From positions 3,539,501 through 3,603,500 of the forward strand of contig OZ038467.1 of assembly GCA_964036295.1 (NCBI GenBank): a stretch of 64,000 nt of DNA, given 5' to 3'. The DNA comes from Plumapathes pennacea (lineage: Eukaryota; Cnidaria; Anthozoa; Antipatharia; Myriopathidae). The notes under the pieces are model-generated. The model was given only the letters and a program-made list of their open reading frames with translations. It was not told the origin of the DNA and did no database searches. Of this stretch, positions 1 to 11,103 are shown piece after piece (position 1 is the first letter of the stretch; every line of letters begins with the position of its first letter). A program made the translations under genes and the position numbers.

Positions 1-520
1 CAAGTGACCAACGTTTTTATGTTGTTTGTACCAAACAAAGTGATGACTCAGGGGGTGAGGCCATAATTTACATCTTGACTGGCAGGAAGTTCCAAAAGTT
101 GAGCGGCCTGGACGAAGCCCATGCGATGACTCTGAAAGCTTGAAATACGCTGTACAAGAATTCTTATTGGTCCCCAATCAGGGTACGGCTGGCCACGTCT
201 TAAAGTGTGCACAAAAAAAAAAAATTGCCTCACATGTGCAAGTTATCCATCATTCAGCTTCTAAGATTCCACTTGAGTTATATTGCACATCGCACTGTCT
301 AAACCTGCTAGAATAATAATAATAAAATGCTTGTTCAGGCGTAACTTCAGCCTAAAATTAATTCCTGATATTTGGCCCCGTGAATGCCGACCACTGTGAA
401 AGACCTCCGTGGAGCCATTTAGACAATGACTTATTCATAAAATGTTGCAGTCCCAGTGTTAGGCTACTGTATGTAACTCACTGTGGTTCTCTTTTTGTTT
501 ACTTCATATTTCGGCCTGAA
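1..520. other. Non-coding flank, no gene seen
   Basis: No open frame here has recognisable protein features or paired splice sites. A short poly-A tract lies near 213-225. The stretch ends at a palindromic element. Confidence 0.5.
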
Positions 521-643
521 AAGGCCTGTTTCAAACGTCGAACTTCACATGCGTCGAATACAATACAAATGAGCAAAAGCTATTGTTTCAGCAAATTTAC
601 ATTCTTTCGACTCATGTGAAATTCCACGTTTGAAACAGGCCTT
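521..643. mobile_element. Short palindromic MITE-like element
   Basis: The left arm starts AAGGCCTGTTTCAAACGT (521) and the right arm ends with its near-exact complement ACGTTTGAAACAGGCCTT (to about 643). The inner parts also pair, with CGAACTTCACATG against CATGTGAAATTCC, so most of the 120 bp can fold into one hairpin. This is typical of small non-autonomous DNA transposons. No clear target-site duplication was read. Confidence 0.6.
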
Positions 644-992
644 GCGCACATATTACTAGATATTTTAAAATTCCATACTCTGCACGGCGTTGCCTACGTT
701 ACGACAACGTTTTCGGCACGCGACATAACGAGCCATCCGTCTCACACTTGCGTCGGTTCACTGGCTTGCTTCCATCCTAGGGACGAAAGGGAGGAGAGCG
801 GAGGGGAGTACTCATATAAATTTCAATTCTAAGCCTGTAATTTATTAATATTCCTTGTTCATACGGATATACTTCTATTTTCTTCCGATCAAAGACTCTG
901 GTTGCGCTCTTCTGTTAGAGTGACATGCACATTAAAACGGTGCCTTACTGTCATAGACCCGAACCCGTAAGCGACAATATTTGTTCAGCTAG

Positions 993-2912
993 AAGTTAGC
1001 ACTCCTTCACACGCTTCAAAAGGAGGTTCATTAAATATTCCTGTTGAATCTCATTAGTGTGTCACCAACGTGTCACGCAGACTCCAAGTGCTCGGTCACG
1101 CTGCAATCGCACAGTAGCTTGAGATGCTTTGATCCTTGTACTTGTCAGACGAGGTAATTCATCGTATATTTTTACATTTTTCAGTTGAGAAGAACAACGT
1201 TAGAGACGGATAACAGAGAGCTTAAGAAACCTAGGACGGCTACGGCAACGCGAGGAACCAAAAACTAGTGTCTCTGTTTTCCCTATGTCTTTGTAACTTT
1301 GCCTATTCTTAGGTTGCTCAATTTGTTCCGTTTTGCCGAGGTTCTATTAATTTTATCGTTTCCTACTAAGAAGAATGACTGTCGTTATTTTATCGGAACT
1401 GTCGCCCACGTCCTGACAACGACATAAAAAAGAAGCATTTGAAGTCGCACGCGAGAGCACGCCGACCCCGAGAACATGTCAATTTCAGATATTCACGTGC
1501 TTCTTTTGTCTTCTGTGATTAGTTTTATTGTTTCGCAGACGTTGCCGTCGTCCTCTCGCGTCCTGTATCTTAAAGTCCCCACGATCGTTTCACGACAGAC
1601 CTCCTTCTGAGTGTTGTGACTAATGCCGAACTCGCCGCTAAGCACTCGTTCACACGCCTCACACGGAGGTCAAGGGATCAAGCCCATCAGGGGCCAAAGG
1701 GAATTTTCTACGTGCAGTTGAAGTTCAAAATAAAACATTTTGGGCATATCGAAGCACTAACGGAGACTGAGTGCCATGAACTGGTTTAAATAAAAAGTAC
1801 ACTTCATCGCAATTAACGACTGATTAAATAACTTAAATGTGGTCTCAGCTTACGCGGGTCTTCGCGCGCTTTCTCAAAACATGGCCCAGACACTACACGT
1901 GGATACCGCAGAGGAAGCAAAAGAGAAAATTGAAGCGTTCGAGACAAGAACTTCGAGCAGATTCTGTTACGTCCGTTCAGATAAAAACTTCGGCAGGATT
2001 GGTGAGTACACTTCTGACTGAAAACTTAAGTACTGGTATTTTAAACCACGGCAAAAGGAAGATCTAAAGATTAGAAGCCCAAGATAGTGAAATTTCCCGT
2101 ATCATGTCACCATCGTATCACATGACCGCTTGGCATTGATCATATGTCATCGGGTGTTTTTTCCAGAGCAGCTTTATGTAAAGTAAATTTTAAACGTGTG
2201 TTGTTGTATCCAGTATTGAATGGCTTGAGACCTGAAGAACATCCCTGCAGCCAACACTGAGAACCTCACCTCACTTATACCCTTCCCTCCACCCCCATCC
2301 CTCTTCCTCCCCCTATCTCACATTCATACCCATTTTTTCCATGTATTTTTATTAAAAACAATAAAAATAATTCAGCAATAAAGGAAATATTGATAAAAAT
2401 ATTCATTTGTCTCTTGGGTTCATATTACATCAGATCCTGCTAAGAAGCCACATAAGGTACAGTGGAGAGATGAGCAGATCCCATTTTCTGGGGTCCATTC
2501 CTAATTCTTGGAGAGAAACTCCACGACAATGTAAATAGTGTTTCTATCAAAAAGCGTGGTCGTTCAAACTGAACACGTACAGTGAACAGGACATTAAATT
2601 GTGGTGAACCTCCATTTGAGGCGTGTGAACAAGTGCCCAGCGGCAAGTTCGGCATTAGTCACAACACTCAAAAGGAGGTCTTTCATGAAACGAGGTTGTC
2701 CGTCGAGGTTCAACTGTCTGTCTGTCCGTCCGCCCTTACACTGTGCTTTTCAATTGAACAATATACAAAAAGTCGACTTCTGCAACTTACGAGGTAGCGT
2801 TGAGCTGTCGGAAGACACCGCCATCACGCATCACATCATGGCTGCCGCGTGACCTGAATGCTAATGAATATTTAATGAACCTCCTTTTGAAGCGTGTGAA
2901 CGAGTGCTAACC
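993..2912. mobile_element. Large nested inverted-repeat (foldback) element
   Basis: Outer arms at 993-1040 and 2866-2912 are reverse complements over about 47 bp with one clear mismatch; both contain TTCAAAAGGAGGTTCATTAA or its complement. Inner arms at about 1583-1670 and 2608-2694 are reverse complements over about 88 bp with scattered mismatches. A related motif, roughly GCACTCNTTCACACGC followed by GGAGGT, occurs in all four arms. CTAGAA lies just outside both outer arms and may be a target duplication, but spacing differs by a few bases on the right. The interior holds an exon-like ORF and a segment repeated at 45703-45962. Two nested insertions are an alternative reading. Confidence 0.6.
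1881..2001 (+). CDS. Exon-like ORF inside foldback element, function unknown
   Basis: From ATG 1881 the frame encodes about 40 residues beginning MAQTLHVDTAEEAKEKIEAF and reaching a strong donor (G|GTGAGT) at 2002. The short motif RSDKNFG follows an amphipathic helix. This resembles the N-terminal part of SWIM-type or transposase-derived proteins, but the match is from memory and weak. No downstream exon was found, and it sits between the inner inverted repeats of the 993-2912 element. It may be a remnant of the element's own gene or a spurious frame. Confidence 0.25.
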
Positions 2913-3220
2913 CTCTAGAAGAGCAGACAGCAACCTTGTTCCCAGGGCCCTCCCGCATCTGAGCCGGCGTAACTTTGGTTAGCGGTTGTATTCGAAAGTG
3001 AAAGATCGGTTGGGGAAAACAGAGTAAAACAAAAAGCGGAAGAAGAAAGAATTGTCTATTCTTAGAAAGATCCAGAAAAGCAGATTACGGTGCATATTTT
3101 TCTGGGCACCTTAGCATAAGTTTCGCTATTAGCTGTTTGGATCGTTCTTGAATGAAGTTCGTAATTTCCAGTGTCGCGAGACAACATTGATTGTGTCCTA
3201 GTGAAAATATTACTTATACG
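2913..3220 (+). promoter_or_regulatory. Presumed promoter and 5' UTR region of TRAFD1
   Basis: This stretch of about 300 bases separates the foldback element from the TRAFD1 start codon. No TATA box or specific site could be identified with confidence, so the assignment rests on position alone. Confidence 0.3.
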
Positions 3221-6200
3221 ATGGAAGAAGGATCAGTCACGGAGTACTGTTCGAATTGGTAAGTATTTCCGTATTATCGTCTCTTTGTGGCGATTATTTT
3301 GCTGTGTTACATCAAGTCATAAAATAACGATAAAACCTCGACGTTCACTGTTCAACGCTTGAAGAAATTGTGTGTCAACAAGGCGCGAAACATTTGAGTT
3401 GTGTGGATGTGAGATATTCCAAAGGCAAATAGGAGTTACAGTAGTTTTCCTTTGGACCGTTTAAACAGAAAACGTCTCCTTAAAAGACAGTTTGGACGTT
3501 CATTTTCACCGAGTACTATACAAAGTGTAACGTGGATAAATAAATTAATGTATTGTGGAATGATCTCAGCAGAATTAAATATTGATTTTAACCCATAACA
3601 ATTTTTATAGAGGTGAGGCAGCTAGGTTGTTTGGTGAATATGCATGATGGCAGAAACCAAAACCAATGATACCTTCCATTGACAACAGACACTGAAACTA
3701 ATGAACCCCCCTGATTAGATTCAACCAATTCCGGCTCCTATGAATATCATCCCCCCTCCTCCCCCCAGTTATTTATTGGGATTGTTTGTGCATATATCAC
3801 TATCACTGTTCTTCCCTGATCTTTATAGTAAGCGGGACATCCCATCTATCAATTATGTGATGCACGTAAACCATTGTCGAAGAAACATCACTCTGTGCAA
3901 ACATTGTCAAGAGCCTGTACCCACTTCACAAATGGAAGAACATTTTGATGAGAGCCATGTCAAGGTATGTGATATGTAAACTTATATATAATAATAATAA
4001 TAATAATATAATAAATATTAATAACAAAATAATATTAATATTCCATTAGGATTCTGACCCATCACCAGAAGGTACTATATCAAAGAGGTCCTGATGACTT
4101 AAAGAGGTCACAGCACCATACTAGGGAGATTCTTGCAATTCATATTTGTGTTAATATTTTTTTTTTCAGGTTAAATGTGAGTGTGGTGAATCCATGGAGA
4201 AAATGGACCTTGAGGAACACAAGGTGATGGTCTTCCTGAGCTCACAATACAGATTTTCTCACAATCTTTTTCCCCTAGCGAAGCGAGGGTAATAATCACG
4301 ACACTAATGCAGCAAAATCGCTTTGTTTGGAGAGTCCAAGTGGGTCGCCATCTTGAAATTTAATGTTCATCAGTCAGTCTCAGTCTGTCATAGGGCGACC
4401 TTTTAGGCCAGGTGCCTAAGGCAATGACATAATAATAATTAGTGATTAGCGTCAAAGCAAGGTCAAAAAAGGTTTGAACGAAGCAACAATTATTGTACGT
4501 AACTGCGTTCACGAAAATGAATTTGAAAAGTGGAAAACTTGAAACAGAACGGTCTCGCGAAGCTCGTCTTCAAAAGAGAAGGAAACAGGCACGGGCAAGG
4601 TGGAATTGTGAAACGATCGAACAGCGCCAAATACGTATAGAGAAAAGACGACAAACATGTTGTAACCAACAGCATCATGAATGGAAGCATGCCAAAGAAA
4701 CGGCTCCACAAAGGGAACAGCGCTTGGAAGCAAATCGGGAGCTTCAGATGCCATTTTGTGTTAAACTCTGGTACTTATTCAGAATGGACAAGCAACAAAG
4801 GTTAATCAGTGGAAATCAAACAACCACCGTGACAAATATATTCTACCCGTATCTTGTAACTCGATTACTTCAAGAATTCATTAGAATCTGTATGCTGATC
4901 ATGTATTGTTTTAATACGCTTCTGTCGCCAGTTTCAGCTACTGTATTCGCTCAGAGCAATTGAACTTGGAGTCTTGAATGATTTAGTCAGATGTCTTATT
5001 TTTTCTTTTAAGACTAAAACTGTAATAAATGCTGTAATCTGACATGCGGTGATTGCAGTGAGAATCGTTCACAAGCCCTTAGAAGTATGACTAGGTCTGA
5101 AGCCCATGTATAATTTGAAGTAAACCATTTAAGTTTTGCTTTGATTCTGGGAGAAATCATGCTGTTTTGAGTGGGTTCACATACAAAACAATTTGAGCTT
5201 ATTAAATATGCATGCCTGAGTCTGGTGCATACCATTCTATTTCTCCTTCCTTTGCATGTAGCACTTGACTTCAAAGAAAAGATTGAGTCAACATTTTGGT
5301 AAAACAAAGGCTACTCTTGTTGGGAGTACCAAGAAAGTAAAAGTCTCATCATTGGCAGAGTGAGGGGGTTATCTGCAATTATCATATTTCTAGTAAATTT
5401 TTGTTTCAGCTTTAGCTGATCCAGTAGTTTAGGGCACATTTGTTTGGTCAACTTCAATACCATCAAGTGAGGTCACCATTTGATAGAAAGTTTATACAAA
5501 ATTTGAATTTATAAAACAATAACATTGACCTCCTATTCAGATCAGTCACACGTAAATGTGCTGAGTTTTTTCTTAGAAGTATCCCTAAAAGATTGCAAGG
5601 AAGTAGTGCTACAATCCTGATCAAATCTTTTCATTAACTCAATCAGCTTCCTGCCCCCTACCCTGCCATCCCCTTCATGCTTATTCCATTTCCCCTCTGG
5701 CAATTTTTATTCTAATAGTATCAGTTTGACCAGGATTGTAGTTCATGCTCTGAAGTGTTTTAACCCTTGCCATTTCCAGGAGAAATCGTGTGCCTGTCGG
5801 TCAGTCACGTGCGACTATTGTGAGTTGAGTCTGCCCGCTGGTGAGATGCAGTCACACAAGGAGTACTGTGGTAGCCGCACAGAGCTGTGTGAGAAGTGTA
5901 AAAAGTACATTAAGTTCAGAGACTTGGAGGAACATTCAAATATCAACTGTGAATTGGTCAAACCTGAGGCCCAAAATAACAGAGAAGAGGATAACAATTC
6001 ATCTGTTCCACTGAGTATGCTTAGGGCAATGGGACTGACAGGCCATGAAGACCAAGAGATCTATGAGGAGAGCTTTCCATTTACTCCAGAACTTATGAAG
6101 GTGTTTCAAAGGGGCTACGGCACTCCCCCAATCCCATCTACTTACGCATCAGATTCAGAAAGTTTTCACAATCTTGTCCCCAGAGGAGTGCACCCATCAA

Positions 6201-9200
6201 GACCAGATAAGTATGAGAGCAAGAGACGTTTCAAAGCCAACAACAGAGGCCCCTCGGAGAATGACGGTGACAATCCTTTGCATGTGAGAAAGTTGCAAAA
6301 TAATAGGAGAGTGGTAAGCAAAGAGTCAAATGCCACAAAATATGAAAGAGGGCCAAAAGAGAATGATCACAAGCCTAGTGTGTATGAGCCTTTCCAGTCA
6401 AATGGAGATTATGATTTTATGACTTCATATCTGCAAGACCAAGAAGAAGCTAGCTGGCATTCCTCTTTACAAAGTCAACATCCTCAGGCCATCCAGTCCA
6501 GAGTAATGGAAGAAGCCATTGCAGACGGTAAATATAATACAGATGTTGTAGTTGTAAGAGATTTTCCATGATGTCTGTGGCTGTTAACTGTTTCACTTCC
6601 AAGAATGATCAACTCTGCAGATTCTCATCAGAGATGTATTTTGAAAGGAGAATTTGGCTTTTGATACCTTGCTCAGATGAAAGCTGATCAAACTATTGAG
6701 TCTTGCTATAAAATCACATATATTTTCTTCTCTTGGTAGAGAATCTGTTTGGGTGAAAGGGTAAAATGACTTTCTAAAATCTATTTTGCTTCAAATATCT
6801 AGTGAAGATGTGTATGTTGATAACTATTGATAACAGTAATAGACACTTTGAGTCTTGTACATTTTTCTATATCTACACAATGTCCACTCAATAAATATAT
6901 CTGTTGATATTTTATGATTGAAGGTCTTGATGAGACACATCTTCCATGTGAGTTTTGTGATGGCATGTTCCCAGCAAATGACCTGATATTACACATGGTG
7001 GGTTGATATATATTGAGTAAAAAGTACATGAAAATGACTATGAAGTCATGTACTAGATTTCTAAAAGCTCAGCTCATTAAGTACAGGTATTAAAGTATGT
7101 GAACCAGACTGTATTGAATACCATTGTACTAGTCTGTCAAAATCACTGTATCAACAGTATTTCAATTTCGCATTTTTACAGTAGACAGTGTATTAGCATT
7201 CCATTTCATAGAATATTTTATCCCATCATAATCTCCTCTCGGGTGTTATTCTATTGTTAAAAAAAATGTGCAATATTGATAAGTAATCACATTTTTATTA
7301 TAATCATTTTAAGTTACTAATCACAACTATTATATTGTATTTTCTGAAACAAGACGAAGATGAACTATAATTTGTTTAATATCAACAGAGTGGTTGTCAG
7401 TTGTTGCGGATGAACCCCTCGTCATCTCGCCGTCCCAACTCTGATAATAATTCAAAGTCACGACCTAAACATCTAACAGAAGTGCAAGTCAACAGACCAG
7501 ACGACAGCACAGTGAGTTTAATTAACCACTTTGATGTCTCCTTAATACCTTCAATGTCAATTTATTTGTATGTGGTGTCAGGTGTGGTATGAAGACTTTA
7601 GAGCTTGATGTTACAATTTCTTTTGTAGGATGATGAGAATGAGAATTATTACAAGGAAGAAGTGCAGAGCAATACTGAACCAAAGTATGACTTAGGTATG
7701 TCCGTTGTATCAGTGTGTGTGTGTGTGTGTGTGTACGCGTGCGAGAGAGAATGTGTGGGTGTGCATGACTAGTGAGATTGGTCAGTGTATGAGTGACTGT
7801 GTGAATAGTCCATCTGTGAGCGAATGAGTGGGCCAGACTCTCAACTTTCGGAATTCTTGCCAATAAGATACAGTCAATCCCGAAAAGGTTGTCCAGTTGA
7901 AATAATATATTTAGGCAATTATATCTATCACGTGACTGCTGAGAAACACCGTATAACTACAACGAAATACATCATATGAGCCTGTTTTTATAATTTTATG
8001 GTTATTATATATAGGATGTGCTTATGCAGGTACAGATAAGACCATGAGGCCATTGAATTTTTTGTTTCAGATGATGAGCCAATGCTGCCATGTGAGTTTT
8101 GCCAGGTGCAACTCCCTATCCATGCTCTGTTCCATCACCAGGTACATGTATAAATATTAAGAGGTCTAGCTATAAACTATATCAAGAGAGCAGGCATGTA
8201 TAAATATTAAGAAAAATAGGTCTACATCTGCAGTATCTAGTCAAGTGAATATGTACACTGATTATGGCCCAGGAGAAATTTGGATTTTACAATACTGTGT
8301 GTAAGTAAAATAAATAACAGTAATACCTTCCATGATCATTGACTAATTCTCCAGGATATCTGTGACATCCGTCCACCGTCCGCATTACCAAACTCGGATC
8401 CCCCGGATGATCGGACCAGACCTAGGCCGTCTCGGCCAGCCAGGCCCGTGCACACTCGGGCCTTGGGTTCAGACTCCAGCGATGAGGACAATCGCAACTG
8501 TAAGTCTGGCGCATGAAGATAACCACGACTTGAGTCCCAGTGTACACAGGTCCTTTTAAAATATCTGAATTTAAAGTCTCCCCATAATGAATCTCCGGAG
8601 GTGGCTGAGGAAATATGTCAATTTCTTGTGCACCACTGTTGTAAACAATGTGATTTTTGTTTTTCGGTTTTAGCCGAGGATACATTTAACAAGGTTTCTA
8701 CTGGCTCAGGCAATGCCAGGAAACGTATATACGGAGATGATAAAACAAGAAATGGCGGAGCCTCCAATACCAGCATGACCATGAGCCAACGGACCTCAAG
8801 GACTTCAATCCAGCGGTCGACGTCAAATGATTTGTTCTCTTCGTCCAACGAACTGCCTCGCAAGAACAGGGCGAGTGATAATGAGTTGTCCAAACAAGGC
8901 TTCCGCGCCCGGCCCGGGAACGTGAACATCAAGGTTGGACGAGAGTCGGGTTCGCTGTCTGAGGAGAAAGCTGGTGATTTCCGAAACAAAAAATGGCCCT
9001 CAGCAGCTGCCGGACAGAAAGCACAGCAGAAGGTAGGAAAGAATAGGGAATACACCATGAGTCAACTTTGGCTTTCTTTTCTTGTCTTTGCCCTTAAGTC
9101 AGATTGTCCTTGTCTGTGTTCTTGTCCTTGTCCTTGTCCTTGTCCGTGATCTTGTCTTTGTTCTTGTTCTTGTTCTTGTCCGTGTTCTTGTTCAGATTGG

Positions 9201-9761
9201 CCGTGCTCTTGTTCTTGTCCGCCTGGCGTCTGTCCGTACGGTACTTGTTCCTCTTCTTGTAGTCATGTCCGTATCCTTGTGCATTCCCGTGTTCTTGTCC
9301 GTGTCCTTTACCCAGGAAGAGGATCATACTGTATGTGACCTTTTTGTAAACTAGTTATTCAGGTCACTGTTAATGTTCCTTATCACTCACACAACCCGCA
9401 TTTCTTTTATCAGAGTGTGATACCAGGGCCCACGGAGCCTGTCCGTAACAAGGCACAGATTTATGGAAACGAGGCCGCGACCGCAAGAAAAAAGCCTGCT
9501 CCCGCAAAATCTACCAGCGTTGGGACGCAACTAAAGGCAGCCAACTCAAAACCGATGGAAGCTGCAAGCCTACATAGACAGATAAGGGGAAAGTCGAATT
9601 TAAGTGAAGAAAATCCTCGACGGGCTGGTGTGAATACCTTTGATTTGAACGAGCTTTCTTTCGCCGCTGACTCGAGGAGGCTGTCGGGAACGAGGGAAAC
9701 GGGCTCAGGCAGAGGTCAGCAGCAACCACGAAGAAAGCAGCCGAGGAAGAAGATTGCGTAG
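3221..9761 (+). CDS. TRAFD1: TRAF-type zinc finger domain-containing protein 1 (FLN29-like)
   Basis: Exons: 3221-3258, 3829-3964, 4170-4223, 5780-6527, 6924-6997, 7389-7511, 7629-7695, 8071-8141, 8355-8499, 8674-9032, 9414-9761; 2,163 nt, 720 aa, all junctions GT-AG with matching phase. Exons 1 and 2 join to give YCSNCKRDIPSINYVMHVNH, the hallmark start of the family, followed by the Cys/His-rich TRAF-type finger array to about residue 130 (GSRTELCEKCKKYIKFRDLE). A long polar linker follows. Two further fingers starting LPCEFC lie near residues 332-355 and 418-441, each split by an intron. The C-terminus is basic and low-complexity. In vertebrates TRAFD1 dampens Toll-like receptor and TRAF6 signalling; the same role here is inferred. 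Human TRAFD1 is shorter (about 580 aa), the excess being in the disordered C-terminal half. A Helitron-like ORF lies in intron 3. Confidence 0.93.
4490..4963 (+). mobile_element. Helitron-like protein fragment in TRAFD1 intron 3
   Basis: The frame holds an Arg/Glu/Gln-rich segment with spaced short repeats (ERSREARLQKRRKQARARW, then EQRQIRIEKRRQ, then APQREQRLEANRE). This resembles the repeated basic helices found upstream of the Rep domain in animal Helitron proteins and some Pif1-type ORFs. The rest of such a protein (HUH nuclease, helicase) is absent and the frame ends in unrelated sequence. It is best read as a decayed transposon fragment carried in the intron. The family assignment is by pattern only. 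Confidence 0.45.
6598..6762 (+). repeat. Dispersed repeat, copy 1 (TRAFD1 intron 4)
   Basis: The segment with GAGAATTTGGCTTTTGATAC and CTTGCTCAGATGAAAGCTGA recurs at about 27345-27530 in an HNF1 intron in the same orientation. The two copies differ by small substitutions and indels. It is an interspersed repeat of unknown class. Confidence 0.6.
9103..9312 (+). repeat. TTGTCC/TTGTTC hexamer minisatellite
   Basis: Tandem six-base units, mostly CTTGTC and CTTGTT with CCGTGT variants, fill part of TRAFD1 intron 10. They create long artificial open frames on both strands (Val/Leu-rich or Asp/Lys-rich) that are not genes. Confidence 0.85.
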
Positions 9762-11103
9762 AATCAAACGTGGCTACCAGTAGTTCTTTCGTTAAAATCT
9801 GTGCAGACCATTGAGTGAGCGAGCGAGCGTGAAGGACAAGAGAGTGACGCTTCGAGAGCAAGAGTTGAGAATCTCGCATCGATTTTCGCGGTTGGCTACA
9901 AAATTTGTATAGCGCACGCTATTGGCTGAATCCTGTCACGTGAGTCCAGTTTTACTTAAACCGTGATTTTTTTTAACCACTGCTTCTCTCGCCCGCTCAA
10001 TCAACTGTAAGAGACACTAACGAAAAAACCTCTGGTACTCAGGACAGTAGAACCCAGAGGAGCGCACAGTATCGTTTGCAAGAGACTTTCAATCATGTCG
10101 GGAAAAATATCGAGGGAAATCGTCTTGATATATTTTTGGCATGGTTATTCATAGAACGTTGAGTTGCTAATTTTTCCCCCATACAGTTGCCTGTGCGTTC
10201 ACAGGATTTCAGAGGTTGGCACGTTTGCCCTGATCATTCTTGATTCTCATGATAGTTATGGCGCGATGAGAGTTATCGTAGATTTGCTGTTTTCACAGTC
10301 TACTACCATTCTGTGTGCAGTATTAGTGTGAATATTTAATAACGACGTTTTCGCCACTCCAACTGGCCAACATTGTGACAATTTTCTCTCAGTCATTTGA
10401 GAAGAAAATTTACCAGTAATGAAGTGTTACTTGTTAGTTCAATTAGGTTCAAGTTATCAATTACCAAATTTTTCACGGCTGTGTTATATCAAAAGACAGT
10501 AAGGCAATGGCATTTAGGCAAGAGTGAATAATCAATTAAACAGCCGGCAAAGCCGTGTTCTGTTGTAGCGTGTAAAATATATTTTTTTGCGAAATAAAGT
10601 CTGAGTGGTAAAACATGTGTTGCACGCCGACTGCGAAATTTTCTGTCGTTTCTAAATTTTGCGTTAACGAATGCATCCTAAGGGCCTGGGAATGAGGATG
10701 TAACGACCCTGACTCGAGAATTTGGTGGTCCCAGGTTCGAAAACAAATTCACGGCGATAGTTTGAGGCCACCATCTTATTTTGGGTGAAACTAAATTAAT
10801 TTGCTATTATCTGAAGTTGAGTAAACAATTATCCTCCCCCCCTTAACCACCTGACAGCACCCGCATCACCTGTCGATTTTAGTGAATCGGGTTCTTTAAT
10901 TTTTAAAGAAAATAATTTCTTCGATCGCTTTGTTTCAAGGTTTGAGTTGTTACTGTTAGTTGTATTGAAAGGATGCAGTACCAAAAGCAAAAGACACGAT
11001 GCGGACAGGAGTTCCCTGAGGGAACTCTATTATCACGGTACAACAGGTGAATTTAAAAACAAATCCTTTGTTGCAGTTGAGAGACTTGAAAAAACAATTT
11101 GTC
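9762..11103. other. Intergenic region TRAFD1 to NOTUM-like
   Basis: No gene seen. It holds the TRAFD1 3' UTR (extent unknown), an AATAAA at about 10595 that could serve as a distal polyadenylation signal, and the NOTUM-like 5' region. TTTGTTGCAG just before 11077 could be a splice acceptor for a 5' UTR exon, but that is unproven. Confidence 0.5.

Noticed and set aside
7522..7863. His/Thr-rich minus-strand frame
   Set aside because: Translation of a (GT)n tract in TRAFD1 intron 7.
9082..9354. Val/Leu-rich frame (+) and Asp/Lys-rich frame (-)
   Set aside because: Both are translations of the TTGTCC hexamer minisatellite in TRAFD1 intron 10.
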